A stretch of DNA of 64,000 bases from an uncultured Verrucomicrobiota bacterium (GTDB lineage: Bacteria > Verrucomicrobiota > Kiritimatiellia > Kiritimatiellales > Tichowtungiaceae), in assembly GCA_903831085.1 (NCBI GenBank), contig CAIKWE010000001.1, positions 19,383 through 83,382 of the forward strand, written 5' to 3'. This document shows positions 16,714 to 25,607 of the stretch, piece by piece. The notes under the pieces were generated by a model that was not told the DNA's origin, did no database searches, and worked only from the letters and a program-made list of their open reading frames with translations. Numbering within the stretch: position 1 is the first letter of the stretch; each line of letters opens with the position of its first letter. Position numbers and translations under genes: made by a program.

Positions 16714-18615
16714 ATGGAAACGAGACCGAAACTGACGGACTTCGACCTGTTCCTGTACGGCAAGGGAACGCATTACCGCACTTACGAAAAGTTCGGCGCG
16801 CACCTGCTGGAAGAGGACGGGAAGAAGGGCGTCTATTTCGCGGTCTGGGCTCCCAATGCTCAACACGTTAGCGTGATCGGTTCGTTCAATAACTGGGAAG
16901 CGTGGATTCATCCGATGACGCCGATTGGCAATTCCGGCGTCTGGGAACTTTTCATTCCCGGCGTCAAAGAAGGCGACCAGTATAAATTTGAGATCAAAGG
17001 CCCGGACGGTTTCTGGGCGCAGAAAGCTGACCCGTACGCTTTCGCCGCCGAACTGCGTCCGCGCACGGCATCGGTGGTTTGCGACCTCAGCCGTTATCAG
17101 TGGAATGATGCCGCGTGGATCGAACAGCGCGCGCAAACCAAGTGGCATGAACGTCCGATCAGCGTCTATGAAGTTCATCTCGGTTCGTGGAAGCGGCAGG
17201 ACGGCTGGCGCTGGCTGACCTATCGTGAACTGGCTGAGCAGATGATTCCGTATGTCAAAGAGATGGGCTACACACATATCGAACTGATGCCAATTGCCGA
17301 ACATCCGTTCGACGGCTCGTGGGGCTATCAGACCAGCGGCTACTATGCGCCGACTTCGCGCTTCGGTTCGCCCGACGACTTCCGCTACTTCGTTGACTGC
17401 TGTCATCAGGCGGGCCTCGGCATCATTCTTGACTGGGTGCCTGCGCATTTTCCGAAGGATGCACACGGCCTTGGCTATTTTGACGGCACGCACCTTTACG
17501 AACACTCCGACCCGCGCCAGGGCGAGCACATGGACTGGGGCACACTCATTTTCAATTACGGCCGCAACGAAGTGAGCGGCTTCCTGCTTTCCAACGCCAT
17601 CTTCTGGGCGCACGAATATCACATCGACGGACTGCGCGTGGATGCCGTCGCCAGTATGCTCTATCTGGATTATTCCCGCGAAGCCGGGCAGTGGATTCCT
17701 AACTGCTACGGCGGACGCGAAAATCTGGAGGCGATTGAGTTTATCAAGCATTTCAACAGCATGGTGCATGCGGAATGCCCCGGCTTTCTGACCTTCGCCG
17801 AAGAATCCACCGCATTCCCTCAGGTCTCGCATCCGGTGGATTTCGGCGGCCTCGGCTTCGACTTCAAGTGGAACATGGGTTGGATGAACGACACGCTGAA
17901 ATATTTCAGCAAAGATCCGGTCCACCGGAAATACCATCAGGGCGACCTGACGTTTTCCATGATCTATGCCTTTACCGAAAACTTCATCCTGCCGTTCTCG
18001 CACGACGAAGTGGTTCACGGCAAAGCCTCGCTGCTCGACAAAATGCCCGGCGACTTTTGGCAGAAGTTCGCCAATATGCGCCTGCTTTTCGCCTACATGT
18101 TTGCGCATCCCGGCAAGAAACTGCTGTTCATGGGATGCGAGATCGGTCAGTGGCGCGAATGGGACGCCGCGACCAGCCTCGACTGGAATCTGCTCGCCTA
18201 CGAGCCGCATCAAAAACTCAGGAAGCTGGTTGGTAAACTTAACAATCTCTATACGAACGAAGCCGCGCTCTACGACATCGAATCGTCATGGCAGGGATTT
18301 GACTGGATTGATTTTCATGACGCGCAAAGCTCCGTTGTTTGCTTCCTGCGTAAAGGACGCGATCCGCAGGAAATCATCGTTTGCGCGCTGAACCTCACGC
18401 CGACGCCGCGTCCCGGGTATCGCATCGGCCTGCCGCAAGCTGGTGACTGGAAAGTCGTTCTCAACACCGACGCCTTAGTCTACGGCGGAAGTGATGCCGG
18501 CCCGAAAGAAGAAGCCATTTACGACGCGCACCACCTGCCGTGGCACGGTAAAGGATTTTCCATCCAGCTCGACCTGCCGCCGCTCGGCGCGCTCATGCTC
18601 AAATTCCAGCGCTGA
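16714..18615 (+). CDS. glgB: 1,4-alpha-glucan branching enzyme
   Basis: Forms alpha-1,6 branches in glycogen. An N-terminal CBM48 ([20 protein letters not shown]) precedes a GH13 barrel: [56 protein letters not shown] (nucleophile Asp about 310), FAEEST (acid Glu about 365) and [14 protein letters not shown]-terminal beta domain ends the protein. Length 633 is normal. It lies 2 bp after the PurF-like gene and is followed by two palindrome copies, so glycogen branching and purine entry are apparently cotranscribed. Confidence 0.95.
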   Translation: METRPKLTDFDLFLYGKGTHYRTYEKFGAHLLEEDGKKGVYFAVWAPNAQHVSVIGSFNNWEAWIHPMTPIGNSGVWELFIPGVKEGDQYKFEIKGPDGFWAQKADPYAFAAELRPRTASVVCDLSRYQWNDAAWIEQRAQTKWHERPISVYEVHLGSWKRQDGWRWLTYRELAEQMIPYVKEMGYTHIELMPIAEHPFDGSWGYQTSGYYAPTSRFGSPDDFRYFVDCCHQAGLGIILDWVPAHFPKDAHGLGYFDGTHLYEHSDPRQGEHMDWGTLIFNYGRNEVSGFLLSNAIFWAHEYHIDGLRVDAVASMLYLDYSREAGQWIPNCYGGRENLEAIEFIKHFNSMVHAECPGFLTFAEESTAFPQVSHPVDFGGLGFDFKWNMGWMNDTLKYFSKDPVHRKYHQGDLTFSMIYAFTENFILPFSHDEVVHGKASLLDKMPGDFWQKFANMRLLFAYMFAHPGKKLLFMGCEIGQWREWDAATSLDWNLLAYEPHQKLRKLVGKLNNLYTNEAALYDIESSWQGFDWIDFHDAQSSVVCFLRKGRDPQEIIVCALNLTPTPRPGYRIGLPQAGDWKVVLNTDALVYGGSDAGPKEEAIYDAHHLPWHGKGFSIQLDLPPLGALMLKFQR

Positions 18616-18619
18616 GTTT

Positions 18620-18634
18620 TTCCAAGGATTGGAA
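18620..18634. terminator. palindrome copy after glgB
   Basis: TTCCAAGGATTGGAA begins 5 bp past the glgB stop, flanked by TTT and AA. An identical core recurs 44 bp later at 18664. The position suggests transcript termination, but the run of T needed downstream on the plus strand is absent. Confidence 0.45.
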
Positions 18635-18987
18635 AAGCGGGCACATAGGCAACGGGCGCAAAGTTCCAAGGATTGGAAATCTCCGGGGCGAATTTCATTG
18701 ATGCGCAGTTCTGTTTTTCTCTGAAGGTGGCAGCGGCATTCTTGCCGCTGTATGAAGCGGCAGGATGCCGCTTCCACACTGGAGACAGCAAATCGCCAAA
18801 AATACAAATCTGGCGGGGAGACAAACGTCGGCGAGGTCGGCCCAGTTTTGTCTTATTTTTCCGCTGAATAATACAAGTGTGTAATCTTTGCCTGCCCAGA
18901 CCGCACATCTGCTTCCCGCGATAAATATCTCTAATCCATTCACCTCAAGCACCTAATGTCGTGGTGTCGCACTTCGCTTTTTCCTCA

Positions 18988-19003
18988 GGGCATAGAACAT
19001 GCT
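18988..19003 (+). promoter_or_regulatory. possible sigma-54 (-24/-12) promoter of amtB-glnK
   Basis: GGGCATAGAACATGCT has GG and GC dinucleotides separated by exactly 10 bp and shares GGCA and TGCT with the TGGCACN5TTGC consensus. Position and gene content (ammonium transporter plus PII) fit nitrogen control. The match is imperfect, so this is a candidate only. Confidence 0.35.
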
Positions 19004-19062
19004 TTTCCCGCATCTTTAACTTTGCGTCAAAAAAAGCGCGTCGATAAACGGAGGAGACAAAG

Positions 19063-20349
19063 ATGTGGTTTGAAAAAAGACGGTTTCTATTCTTCATTAC
19101 GGTTTTGTCGGCGTTTCTGCTGACCGGCGCCGCGCAGGCGGCGGACGGCGCTCCGAGTGAGCTGGCGCAGTCTTCTAATACGCTGTTCATTCTCATCGGC
19201 GCGGTGATGATTCTGGCGATGCACGGCGGCTTCGCTTTTCTGGAAGTCGGTTCGGTGCGCCGCAAGAATCAGGTGAACGCGCTCAACAAAATCATCTGCG
19301 AGTGGGGCTTTTCGACGATTGTTTATTTTCTGATCGGTTATCCGATCGCGCGCGGCGTTTCCTTTCTGGTGCCGGTTGAAACGCTGACGGTCGATCACGG
19401 TTTCGCGTACGTGAAGTTTTTCCTGCTACTCGGCTTTGCGGCCTGTGTCCCGGCGATCATCTCCGGCGGCGTCGCCGAGCGTTCCAAGTTCTGGACCAAC
19501 GCGCTGGCGGGCGGCATTTTTGTCGGTCTGGTTTATCCGCTGATTGAAGGCTCACTCTGGGGCCGTTTTTCAAACACGCTGGCGGGCGCAACCGGCTGGC
19601 TGGCGACGACCTTCGGTGCGCCGTTTCACGACTACGCCGGTTCCGTGGTGGTGCATGCGGTCGGCGGCTGGCTGGCGCTTCCGGCCATCATGTTACTCGG
19701 AGCGCGTTTGAAACGCTACGAAACCAATTCGATCAAAGTCAGCAGTATTCCGTTTTTGGCGCTGGGCAGCTGGACGCTGATTGTCGGCTGGTTCGGCTTT
19801 AATGTGATGAGCGCCGGTTCGGTTGAATGCATCTCCGGTCTGGTGGCGATCAATTCGCTGATGGCGATGGTCGGCGGCACGATCGCCGCGATGCTGATTT
19901 CAAAAAACGACGCGGGCTTTGTGCATAACGGCGCGCTGGCCGGTCTGGTGGCCATCTGTGCCGGATCAGACCTTTATCATCCGGTGAGCGCACTGGTGGT
20001 CGGCGCGATTGCCGGCGCGCTTTTCGTTTTCCTGTTCGAAACGGAAACCGTCAAGTGGCAGATCGACGACGTGCTCGGCGTCTGGCCTCTGCACGGAGCC
20101 TGCGGCGCGTGGGGCGGGATTGCCGCCGGTATCTTCGGCCAGAAGGCGCTCGGCGGTATCGGCGGCGTTTCGTTTTTTTCGCAACTGATTGTGACCGCCG
20201 CAGTGGTGCTTTTTTGTCTGGCGGCCAGCACGATGGTGTACGGCCTGCTGAAACTCACCGTCGGCATCCGGCTGAATCCGCACGAGGAATTAATCGGCTC
20301 CGACCTGGCGGTACACCGGATTGAAGCTCACCCGGAAGATGCGCTTTGA
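19063..20349 (+). CDS. amtB: ammonium transporter
   Basis: Inner-membrane ammonium channel of 428 residues. A cleavable signal peptide (FITVLSAFLLTGAAQA) is followed by about eleven hydrophobic segments. Family blocks include MHGGFAFLEVGSVR, ISGGVAERSKFW, DYAGSVVVHAVGG with the first pore His (about 198) and WPLHGACGAWGG with the second (about 344). GGAGGAG lies close upstream of the ATG. It is followed 49 bp later by glnK, the usual partner that blocks the channel when nitrogen is plentiful. Confidence 0.96.
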   Translation: MWFEKRRFLFFITVLSAFLLTGAAQAADGAPSELAQSSNTLFILIGAVMILAMHGGFAFLEVGSVRRKNQVNALNKIICEWGFSTIVYFLIGYPIARGVSFLVPVETLTVDHGFAYVKFFLLLGFAACVPAIISGGVAERSKFWTNALAGGIFVGLVYPLIEGSLWGRFSNTLAGATGWLATTFGAPFHDYAGSVVVHAVGGWLALPAIMLLGARLKRYETNSIKVSSIPFLALGSWTLIVGWFGFNVMSAGSVECISGLVAINSLMAMVGGTIAAMLISKNDAGFVHNGALAGLVAICAGSDLYHPVSALVVGAIAGALFVFLFETETVKWQIDDVLGVWPLHGACGAWGGIAAGIFGQKALGGIGGVSFFSQLIVTAAVVLFCLAASTMVYGLLKLTVGIRLNPHEELIGSDLAVHRIEAHPEDAL

Positions 20350-20386
20350 GAATGGAATGCTGGAATAATGGAATGTTGGATCGAGG
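20347..20386. repeat. TGGAAT-type array between amtB and glnK
   Basis: GAATGGAATGCTGGAATAAT followed by GGAATGTTGGATC starts at the amtB stop codon. It is the same vocabulary as the arrays at 2101, 5124 and 58474. Confidence 0.7.
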
Positions 20387-20398
20387 GAGGATTTTGAT

Positions 20399-20740
20399 AT
20401 GAAAATGATTATTGCGATTATTCAGCCTGAAAAACTCGAAGACGTCAAAACGGCGCTGTTCAACGCCGAGGTGCATAAGATGACCGTCAGCCGTGTGCGC
20501 GGCTGTGGCCAGCAGATGGGGTTCACCGAGCACTACCGCGGACAGGTTCGTTCTGTCAACCTGATCGAAAAGGTGCGTTTGGAAATCGCGGTGAACGACA
20601 ACTTCGTCGACTTGACCATCAAGGCGATTATCAAAGCGGCTAAGAGCGGAAAAATCGGCGACGGCAAAATTTTTGTTATGCCGCTGGAACAGTGTATCCG
20701 CATTCGCACGGACGAAACCGGGTCTGAGGCGATCGGCTGA
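20399..20740 (+). CDS. glnK: PII nitrogen regulatory protein lacking Tyr51
   Basis: Trimeric signal protein that senses 2-oxoglutarate and ATP/ADP and regulates AmtB. Blocks: [19 protein letters not shown]-loop region [20 protein letters not shown], and [20 protein letters not shown], which closes the nucleotide site; 113 residues, normal. Counting from Met1, position 51 is Arg, while enteric GlnB and GlnK have the uridylylated Tyr there (Tyr46 is retained). Covalent uridylylation at 51 is therefore not possible, and control is presumably by ligands alone. GAGGGAGG lies upstream of the ATG. Confidence 0.95.
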   Translation: MKMIIAIIQPEKLEDVKTALFNAEVHKMTVSRVRGCGQQMGFTEHYRGQVRSVNLIEKVRLEIAVNDNFVDLTIKAIIKAAKSGKIGDGKIFVMPLEQCIRIRTDETGSEAIG

Positions 20741-20824
20741 TTCCTTAAGGCGACACCCCGCTATCTTCAAAAGAAGTCCGCTTCTGCGCTTGAACATTTT
20801 TCCGAGCCGTGTAGGCTCTCCCGC

Positions 20825-21850
20825 ATGGCTGCAAAAACCGACAAAAAAGAAGGCGCCTCCAATCTCGAGGCAGTACTCGCTGACATCAAAAAACAGTACG
20901 GCGACGGCGCAATTGTCCGTCTCGGCGACGAAGCGGGTCCCCGTAAAATTCCCTGTATTTCCACCGGCGCGCTGACGCTGGATATCGCGCTCGGCATCGG
21001 CGGCGTTCCGCGCGGCCGCGTGATCGAAATTTTCGGCCCCGAATCGTCCGGTAAAACCACGCTGGTTTCCCACATTATCGCCAATGTCCAGCGGGAAGGC
21101 GGCACGGCGGCTTTTATTGATACCGAACATGCGCTCGATCCGGGCTATGCGCAGAAGATCGGCGTGAACCTCAACGACCTGCTGGTTTCGCAGCCCGACT
21201 CCGGCGAAGAGGCTCTCAACATCTGCGAAGCACTGGTGAAAAGCAATTCGATCGACGTCGTGGTCGTGGACTCCGTCGCCGCGCTGGCACCGCGTGCCGA
21301 ACTCGACGGCGAAATGGGCCAGTCGCACGTTGGTTTGCAGGCGCGTTTGATGTCTCAGGCGCTGCGCAAGCTGACTTCGGCGATTGCCCGCTCGAACTGC
21401 TGTTGCATTTTTACCAATCAGATCCGCGAAAAAGTCGGCGTGATGTTCGGCAGTCCCGAAACGACACCCGGCGGCCGCGCGCTGAAGTTTTATTCCTCCG
21501 TGCGCCTCGATATTCGCCGCATCGGCCAGCTCAAAAATACCGACGGCTCTATCTACGGTAACCGGACCAAGGTCAAGGTGGTCAAAAACAAAGTGGCTCC
21601 GCCGTTCACCATGGCCGAGTTTGACATTCTCTACTCCGAAGGCATTTCGTGGACCGGCTCGATTGTTGATGCCGGAACCGACTGCGGCCTGATCGAAAAG
21701 AAAGGCTCATGGCTGTCTTACAACGGTCAGCAGCTCGGGCAGGGCCGCGACGGAGCGCGCAAAGCGCTAATGGAAGATAAAAAGCTGGCGGACGAACTGG
21801 CTAAAAAGATCAAAGAAACCGCCAAGGCCAAAACAGACGGAAGCGAATAA
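20825..21850 (+). CDS. recA: recombinase A
   Basis: ATP-dependent strand-exchange protein and SOS coprotease. N-terminal [15 protein letters not shown], Walker [10 protein letters not shown] (about 70-78), [32 protein letters not shown] (Walker B and L1), [20 protein letters not shown] (L2) and [10 protein letters not shown]. The basic/acidic C-terminal tail is short, and length 341 is typical. Upstream (20741-20824) I could not identify a LexA box. An M28 peptidase gene follows closely, probably unrelated in function. Confidence 0.97.
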   Translation: MAAKTDKKEGASNLEAVLADIKKQYGDGAIVRLGDEAGPRKIPCISTGALTLDIALGIGGVPRGRVIEIFGPESSGKTTLVSHIIANVQREGGTAAFIDTEHALDPGYAQKIGVNLNDLLVSQPDSGEEALNICEALVKSNSIDVVVVDSVAALAPRAELDGEMGQSHVGLQARLMSQALRKLTSAIARSNCCCIFTNQIREKVGVMFGSPETTPGGRALKFYSSVRLDIRRIGQLKNTDGSIYGNRTKVKVVKNKVAPPFTMAEFDILYSEGISWTGSIVDAGTDCGLIEKKGSWLSYNGQQLGQGRDGARKALMEDKKLADELAKKIKETAKAKTDGSE

Positions 21851-21859
21851 GGCCGGAGT

Positions 21860-21874
21860 TTCCAATGTCTGGAA
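21860..21874. repeat. palindrome containing the M28 start codon
   Basis: TTCCAATGTCTGGAA; the ATG within it is the start codon of the M28 lipoprotein. A second identical core lies at 21891-21905 and encodes part of the leader (SNVWK). Confidence 0.75.
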
Positions 21875-22791
21875 CTTTTTCATTCAATTTTTCCAATGTC
21901 TGGAAAACCGTTTTTTTTATGTCCCTGATATTGGCCGCTTCCGGCTGTAAGAAGGCGACGTTTGACGGCGCGAAGGCGATGGCCGAGACCGAGGCGCTGG
22001 TGAAGATCACTCCCCGCGATGCGGGCGGCGGCGGCGCGCGCCGCGCGGCGGTTATGCTGGAAGGCAAGCTGAAGGCGCTCGGACTGAAAACGGCCGTTGA
22101 TACTTTTTCTGAAGAGACGCCGAATGGAAAGATGTTTTTTAACAACGTGCTGGGCCGCATTCCGGGCAAGACGAAGAGCCTGATTGTCCTGGCGTCTCAC
22201 TTCGACACCAAGAGCGGCATCTCCAAAGATTTTCAGGGCGCGAATGACTCCGGCTCCAGTTCCGGTGTTTTGCTGGAGCTGGCGCGGGTACTGAACGAGC
22301 GAGGCCCGTTTGAAACCGAGTTTCTGATCGCGTTTCTCGATGGCGAGGAGTGCCGCAAAGAGTACGGCCCGCATGACGGCTTGCACGGTAGCCGTCATCT
22401 TGCGAAGCAGATTTATGATGCGGGCGGCGCGAAGCTGGTTATTGCGGTGATCGTGCTCGATATGGTCGGCGACAAGGATCTGAATATTTCGATTCCGCGC
22501 AACAGCTCACGCGAGCTGGTCAAGGAGCTCTTTTTCGCGGCTCACGAACTGGGTGTTCGTCCGCAGTTTGCCCTTGGTGCTGGCTCGATTCTGGATGACC
22601 ATGTACCTTTCCAGCTTGCAGGCATGCCGGTGATTGATGTGATCGATTTCAATTACGGCTCCGCGCCGGGGCTCAATGACTACTGGCACACCACCAACGA
22701 CACGCTCGACAAGCTGTCAGTTAAAAGTATGCAGACCATCGGGGACACCGTTTTTCGAATGGTGGAGAATCTTCAGTCCGGGCGGGATTAA
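21865..22791 (+). CDS. M28-family zinc peptidase or glutaminyl cyclase-like lipoprotein
   Basis: A 308-residue exported protein. The leader FFMSLILAASGC ends in a lipobox. Catalytic blocks are ASHFDTK (metal ligand region), GANDSGSSSGVLLELARVL, FLDGEEC, VLDMVGDKDL and YWHTTNDTLDKLS (last His ligand). The WHTxxDT ending and moderate length resemble secretory glutaminyl cyclases as well as M28 aminopeptidases, so the reaction is open. The start codon and about a third of the leader come from two palindrome copies. An alternative start at ATG 21919 would leave a very short signal peptide. Confidence 0.85.
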   Translation: MSGTFSFNFSNVWKTVFFMSLILAASGCKKATFDGAKAMAETEALVKITPRDAGGGGARRAAVMLEGKLKALGLKTAVDTFSEETPNGKMFFNNVLGRIPGKTKSLIVLASHFDTKSGISKDFQGANDSGSSSGVLLELARVLNERGPFETEFLIAFLDGEECRKEYGPHDGLHGSRHLAKQIYDAGGAKLVIAVIVLDMVGDKDLNISIPRNSSRELVKELFFAAHELGVRPQFALGAGSILDDHVPFQLAGMPVIDVIDFNYGSAPGLNDYWHTTNDTLDKLSVKSMQTIGDTVFRMVENLQSGRD

Positions 22792-22799
22792 GCTCGCCC

Positions 22800-23435
22800 C
22801 TACTGCGGCGGCAGAATGCCTTCTTTGACGAGCTGTGCATCCATTGCCGGCGTGAGTGGCATCGGCAGCGGCGGAAGTCCATTGCGAATAGCATCCATCT
22901 GCACATTTTCCAGATGCTTTTGAAGCGCGTCGCCGGTCAGCGTCGGTTGCGGCGGCGGCTCGGGCGGCTGTTGCCGTTCTTCGATTTTCTGCAGCAATGC
23001 GCGCCGCCGATCGGCATAGGAGGATTTACGGGAGGACTGTTCCGTTTTGGAAATGGGCTCGCCACTCCCGGCTTCCAGTTTAAAAAGGGCCACCTCATTA
23101 TCTTTGCGGATCATGGCTTCGGATGTCTTTACGTCCGCTTCGACCACTTCAAGCCCATCCTGCGGTTCACCAATGCGGAGGATGTAACTTTTCTTCGAGG
23201 CCGCATCGACGATGCCAGCTCGTGTAGTTCCGTCCGGCCCTTCAAACAGCATGGAGAGACGGAGGTTGCGGGCAAAAGACTGAGAGGCTGGAACTTGCAC
23301 GATGTCCGCTTCCGGCGGTTCCTGACCGAAGGGCTGCTTGTCGAGGATGGGTTGGTAGCGTTTGAAACCATCGTCGTCCGCCACGCACAGCGCGACGGCG
23401 GGAAGCAGGATCAGGATGGCGAGATGACTCTTCAC
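22800..23435 (-). CDS. exported protein, possibly GspC/PilP-like
   Basis: Not firmly recognised. 211 residues with a signal peptide (AILILLPAVALCVA). Mature start FKRYQPILDKQPFGQEP recalls the short motif at the start of type II secretion or pilus periplasmic proteins. The middle (SYILRIGEPQDGLEVVEADV then EVALFKLEAG) has the strand pattern of GspC/PilP HR domains. A Pro-rich segment (QQPPEPPPQPTLTG) and a helical tail end the protein. No other secretion gene is adjacent, so function is only a suggestion. It converges on the M28 gene. Confidence 0.6.
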   Translation of the reverse strand: MKSHLAILILLPAVALCVADDDGFKRYQPILDKQPFGQEPPEADIVQVPASQSFARNLRLSMLFEGPDGTTRAGIVDAASKKSYILRIGEPQDGLEVVEADVKTSEAMIRKDNEVALFKLEAGSGEPISKTEQSSRKSSYADRRRALLQKIEERQQPPEPPPQPTLTGDALQKHLENVQMDAIRNGLPPLPMPLTPAMDAQLVKEGILPPQ

Positions 23436-23513
23436 GGGTGGAGATTATCCTCCTTGTTTAATTTTCGTCAAGCGGTAGGCTTCATCATCACGATTTAAAA
23501 ACGGGAGAGACGC

Positions 23514-25172
23514 ATGCGAAGGGTTGTTTTCAGTCTGACGGCCGTTCTGCTGGCTGGAGCGGTTCAGGCCCAGATGCCGCACCGTGTCGCGGTGCTGGTG
23601 AACGAAAATTCCCAGAATTCAAAAAAAACCGCCAATGTTTTCGCGGCGCTGCACGGCGTGCCGGGCGTAAACCTGATTGCCCTGAATCTTCCGGACTCCA
23701 TCGTGACCGGCCGCGCCGAGTGTTCTCCAGCGGAGTTCATGCAGTATATTTATGAACCTGCGCAGAAAATCATCGCAGAACGCGGCCTGACCGATCAGGT
23801 GCTGGCGTGGGTTTATTCCGTTGATTTTCCGATCCGTGTGGTCACCTCGCCGAACGACCGCCAGCAGATGTCGCTGATGGGACTGACTTTCACGCGCGGC
23901 AAGGTGCCCGCCATGGAAATGATCGAAAAGGGACAGTTCATCTCGCCGCTTTTTGCCGGGCCGGCCAAAGAGGGGGGGGCGAAAAATCCTCCCCGCTCCT
24001 TTGATGTCTGGCAGGGCGGACTGAAAGAAAAGATGCCGCTGCCTTCGATGATGCTCGGCTACACCGGTGAAAACGGCACGGACATGGACACGGTTTTGAA
24101 ATGCATTGAAAACGGCGTTCGCGCCCGTCAGAGCGGCGTCGGCAAACCGGTTTTGCTGGTGCAGACCGATGACAAAGCCCGTTCCGGCCCGCGCGAATGG
24201 CAGTATGCTGATGTGAAAGCGGAAATGGCGCCGCGCGGCGGATCGGTTATGATCTACACGAATCAGCCTCCCGCGCAGACCAGCCTGGTGGGCGTGATGA
24301 TCGGCGCGGCGGAAATAAAACCGGCGGACTTCGGCACGTTTGCGCCGGGGGCGTTTGCCGAGCATCTGACCAGCTGGTCGGCTGAATTTCAGAAGCCGCA
24401 GACCAAATGCACCGAGTGGCTCAAGGCTGGCGCAACGGTAACCGCAGGAATGGTGACGGAGCCATACAATGCCTGGACAAAATTTACGCATGCACGTTTT
24501 TTTGTGCACTATGCTTCCGGCTGTTCGGCGATGGAGAGTTTTTATCAGTCCATTCTGAGTCCGGTTCAGGTGCTGCTGCTGGGCGATCCGCTTGCGCAGA
24601 TTTCCGGACTTCCCGTTGAGATAAAGACGATTGGGCTGAGCAAAGAAATATCCAGCACGCTGGATTCGTCGTTTGTCGCCGAGGCGAAATTCCCGGTTCC
24701 CGCGAAGGTTCTTTACAGCGCGCTGTTTGACGGAAAACAGATCAAAGGAGCCGACAATATTCCGCTGATCGAGTTGCCGTTCAAAGAAGCGGGTGACGGA
24801 TATCATGAAGTCCGCATTATCGCGCAGGCGATTTCTCCGGTGACGCCCGGCGGGTTCAAGGATTTTCCGGTGTTCATCAATAAAAAGGGGCGCTCGCTGG
24901 CCATCACCGGCCTGACGGACGGCGCTCCGCGCCGGATTGCGGTCAAGGCGAAATCCGGCGGCAAAGAAACACCGAAGGAAATATTCCTGCTTTGGAACGG
25001 TCGTGAACTGGATCGTAAACCGTATGCCGACGGCGTTGAGCTTTCCTTTGATGAACGGACAGTTGGAGAGGGGCCGCAACGCATACAGGCTGTCGCGGTT
25101 TACGAAGACGGCATGCAAGTGCACAGCGCGCCGGTGCCGTTTGCCATTGCATTTAAAGCCGCCGCTGAATAA
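23514..25172 (+). CDS. TIGR03790-type exported protein
   Basis: A 552-residue exported protein of unknown function. A signal peptide (FSLTAVLLAGAVQA) leads to HRVAVLVNENSQNS, then LTDQVLAWVYSVDFPIRV, and a later block GATVTAGMVTEP...ARFFVHYASGCSAMESFYQSI followed by LLLGDPLAQ. Together these resemble the TIGR03790 family found in PVC and environmental bacteria. The C-terminal 180 residues look like beta-rich Ig-type domains. GGGAGAG lies before the ATG. Family assignment is by recalled motif pattern and is moderate. Confidence 0.65.
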   Translation: MRRVVFSLTAVLLAGAVQAQMPHRVAVLVNENSQNSKKTANVFAALHGVPGVNLIALNLPDSIVTGRAECSPAEFMQYIYEPAQKIIAERGLTDQVLAWVYSVDFPIRVVTSPNDRQQMSLMGLTFTRGKVPAMEMIEKGQFISPLFAGPAKEGGAKNPPRSFDVWQGGLKEKMPLPSMMLGYTGENGTDMDTVLKCIENGVRARQSGVGKPVLLVQTDDKARSGPREWQYADVKAEMAPRGGSVMIYTNQPPAQTSLVGVMIGAAEIKPADFGTFAPGAFAEHLTSWSAEFQKPQTKCTEWLKAGATVTAGMVTEPYNAWTKFTHARFFVHYASGCSAMESFYQSILSPVQVLLLGDPLAQISGLPVEIKTIGLSKEISSTLDSSFVAEAKFPVPAKVLYSALFDGKQIKGADNIPLIELPFKEAGDGYHEVRIIAQAISPVTPGGFKDFPVFINKKGRSLAITGLTDGAPRRIAVKAKSGGKETPKEIFLLWNGRELDRKPYADGVELSFDERTVGEGPQRIQAVAVYEDGMQVHSAPVPFAIAFKAAAE

Positions 25173-25184
25173 AACCTTCGCCTC

Positions 25185-25607
25185 ATGAAATGGATTTCGA
25201 ACAGCCCTTCCGACACCTGGAATATCGCGGCGGAATTTTTCCAAACACTGGAAAAACCGGCGGTGATCGCTTTGCATGGCAACCTCGGTGCGGGAAAAAC
25301 CTGCTTCACGCAGGGCCTCGCGCAAGCCGCCGGCGTTAAAGAACCGGTTTGCAGTCCGACCTACACGATCATCAGCGAATATCGCGGAACCGTTCCGTTT
25401 CATCACGTCGACCTTTACCGCCTCGGCGGTCCCGAAGAGGCGTTCGACTTAGGGCTTGATGAATATCTTGAAGCCGGCGGCGTTACCGTTATCGAGTGGG
25501 CCGAACGTGCCGCCGAACTGCTCCCGCCTTCTACGATTCACATTTGGCTCGAGCGTGGCGAAGGCGAAGAGCAACGCATCATTTCTATAGTGGAAAATTC
25601 CTTATGA
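25185..25607 (+). CDS. tsaE: tRNA threonylcarbamoyladenosine ATPase subunit TsaE
   Basis: Part of the TsaBDE complex that makes t6A37 on ANN-decoding tRNAs. Walker A is HGNLGAGKTCFTQG, followed by SPTYTIISEY, HVDLYRLGGPEEAFDLGLDEY and VIEWAERA, at normal length (140). Ahead of the P loop, residues 19-23 FQTLE come from the palindrome at 25239-25253, read in frame. The last codons overlap tsaB by ATGA, consistent with coupled translation of complex partners. Confidence 0.95.
   Translation: MKWISNSPSDTWNIAAEFFQTLEKPAVIALHGNLGAGKTCFTQGLAQAAGVKEPVCSPTYTIISEYRGTVPFHHVDLYRLGGPEEAFDLGLDEYLEAGGVTVIEWAERAAELLPPSTIHIWLERGEGEEQRIISIVENSL

Larger units (their letters stand above)
18616..19062. other. 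447-bp intergenic region with repeats and amtB promoter area
   Basis: No gene is supported. Two identical palindrome cores (TTCCAAGGATTGGAA) lie at 18620-18634 and 18664-18678. A paired hairpin repeat at 18725-18776 reads GGTGGCAGCGGCATTCTTGC to GGATGCCGCTTCCAC. The right part leads into amtB, with a -24/-12-like element at 18988-19003 and GGAGGAG just before the ATG. Confidence 0.6.

Noticed and set aside
16705..18213. 502-codon minus-strand frame opposite glgB
   Set aside because: Antisense shadow; glgB catalytic motifs lie on the plus strand throughout.
18961..18977. Alternative sigma-54 site TGGTGTCGCACTTCGCT
   Set aside because: GG-to-GC spacing is 11 instead of 10 bp, so the element at 18988 is the better candidate.
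20741..20824. LexA/SOS box before recA
   Set aside because: No inverted GAAC..GTTC or CTGT..ACAG pattern could be found in the 84-bp spacer.
23619..25406. 595-codon minus-strand frame opposite the TIGR03790-type gene
   Set aside because: Long because of GC-rich codon bias. No domain, and it overlaps tsaE as well.
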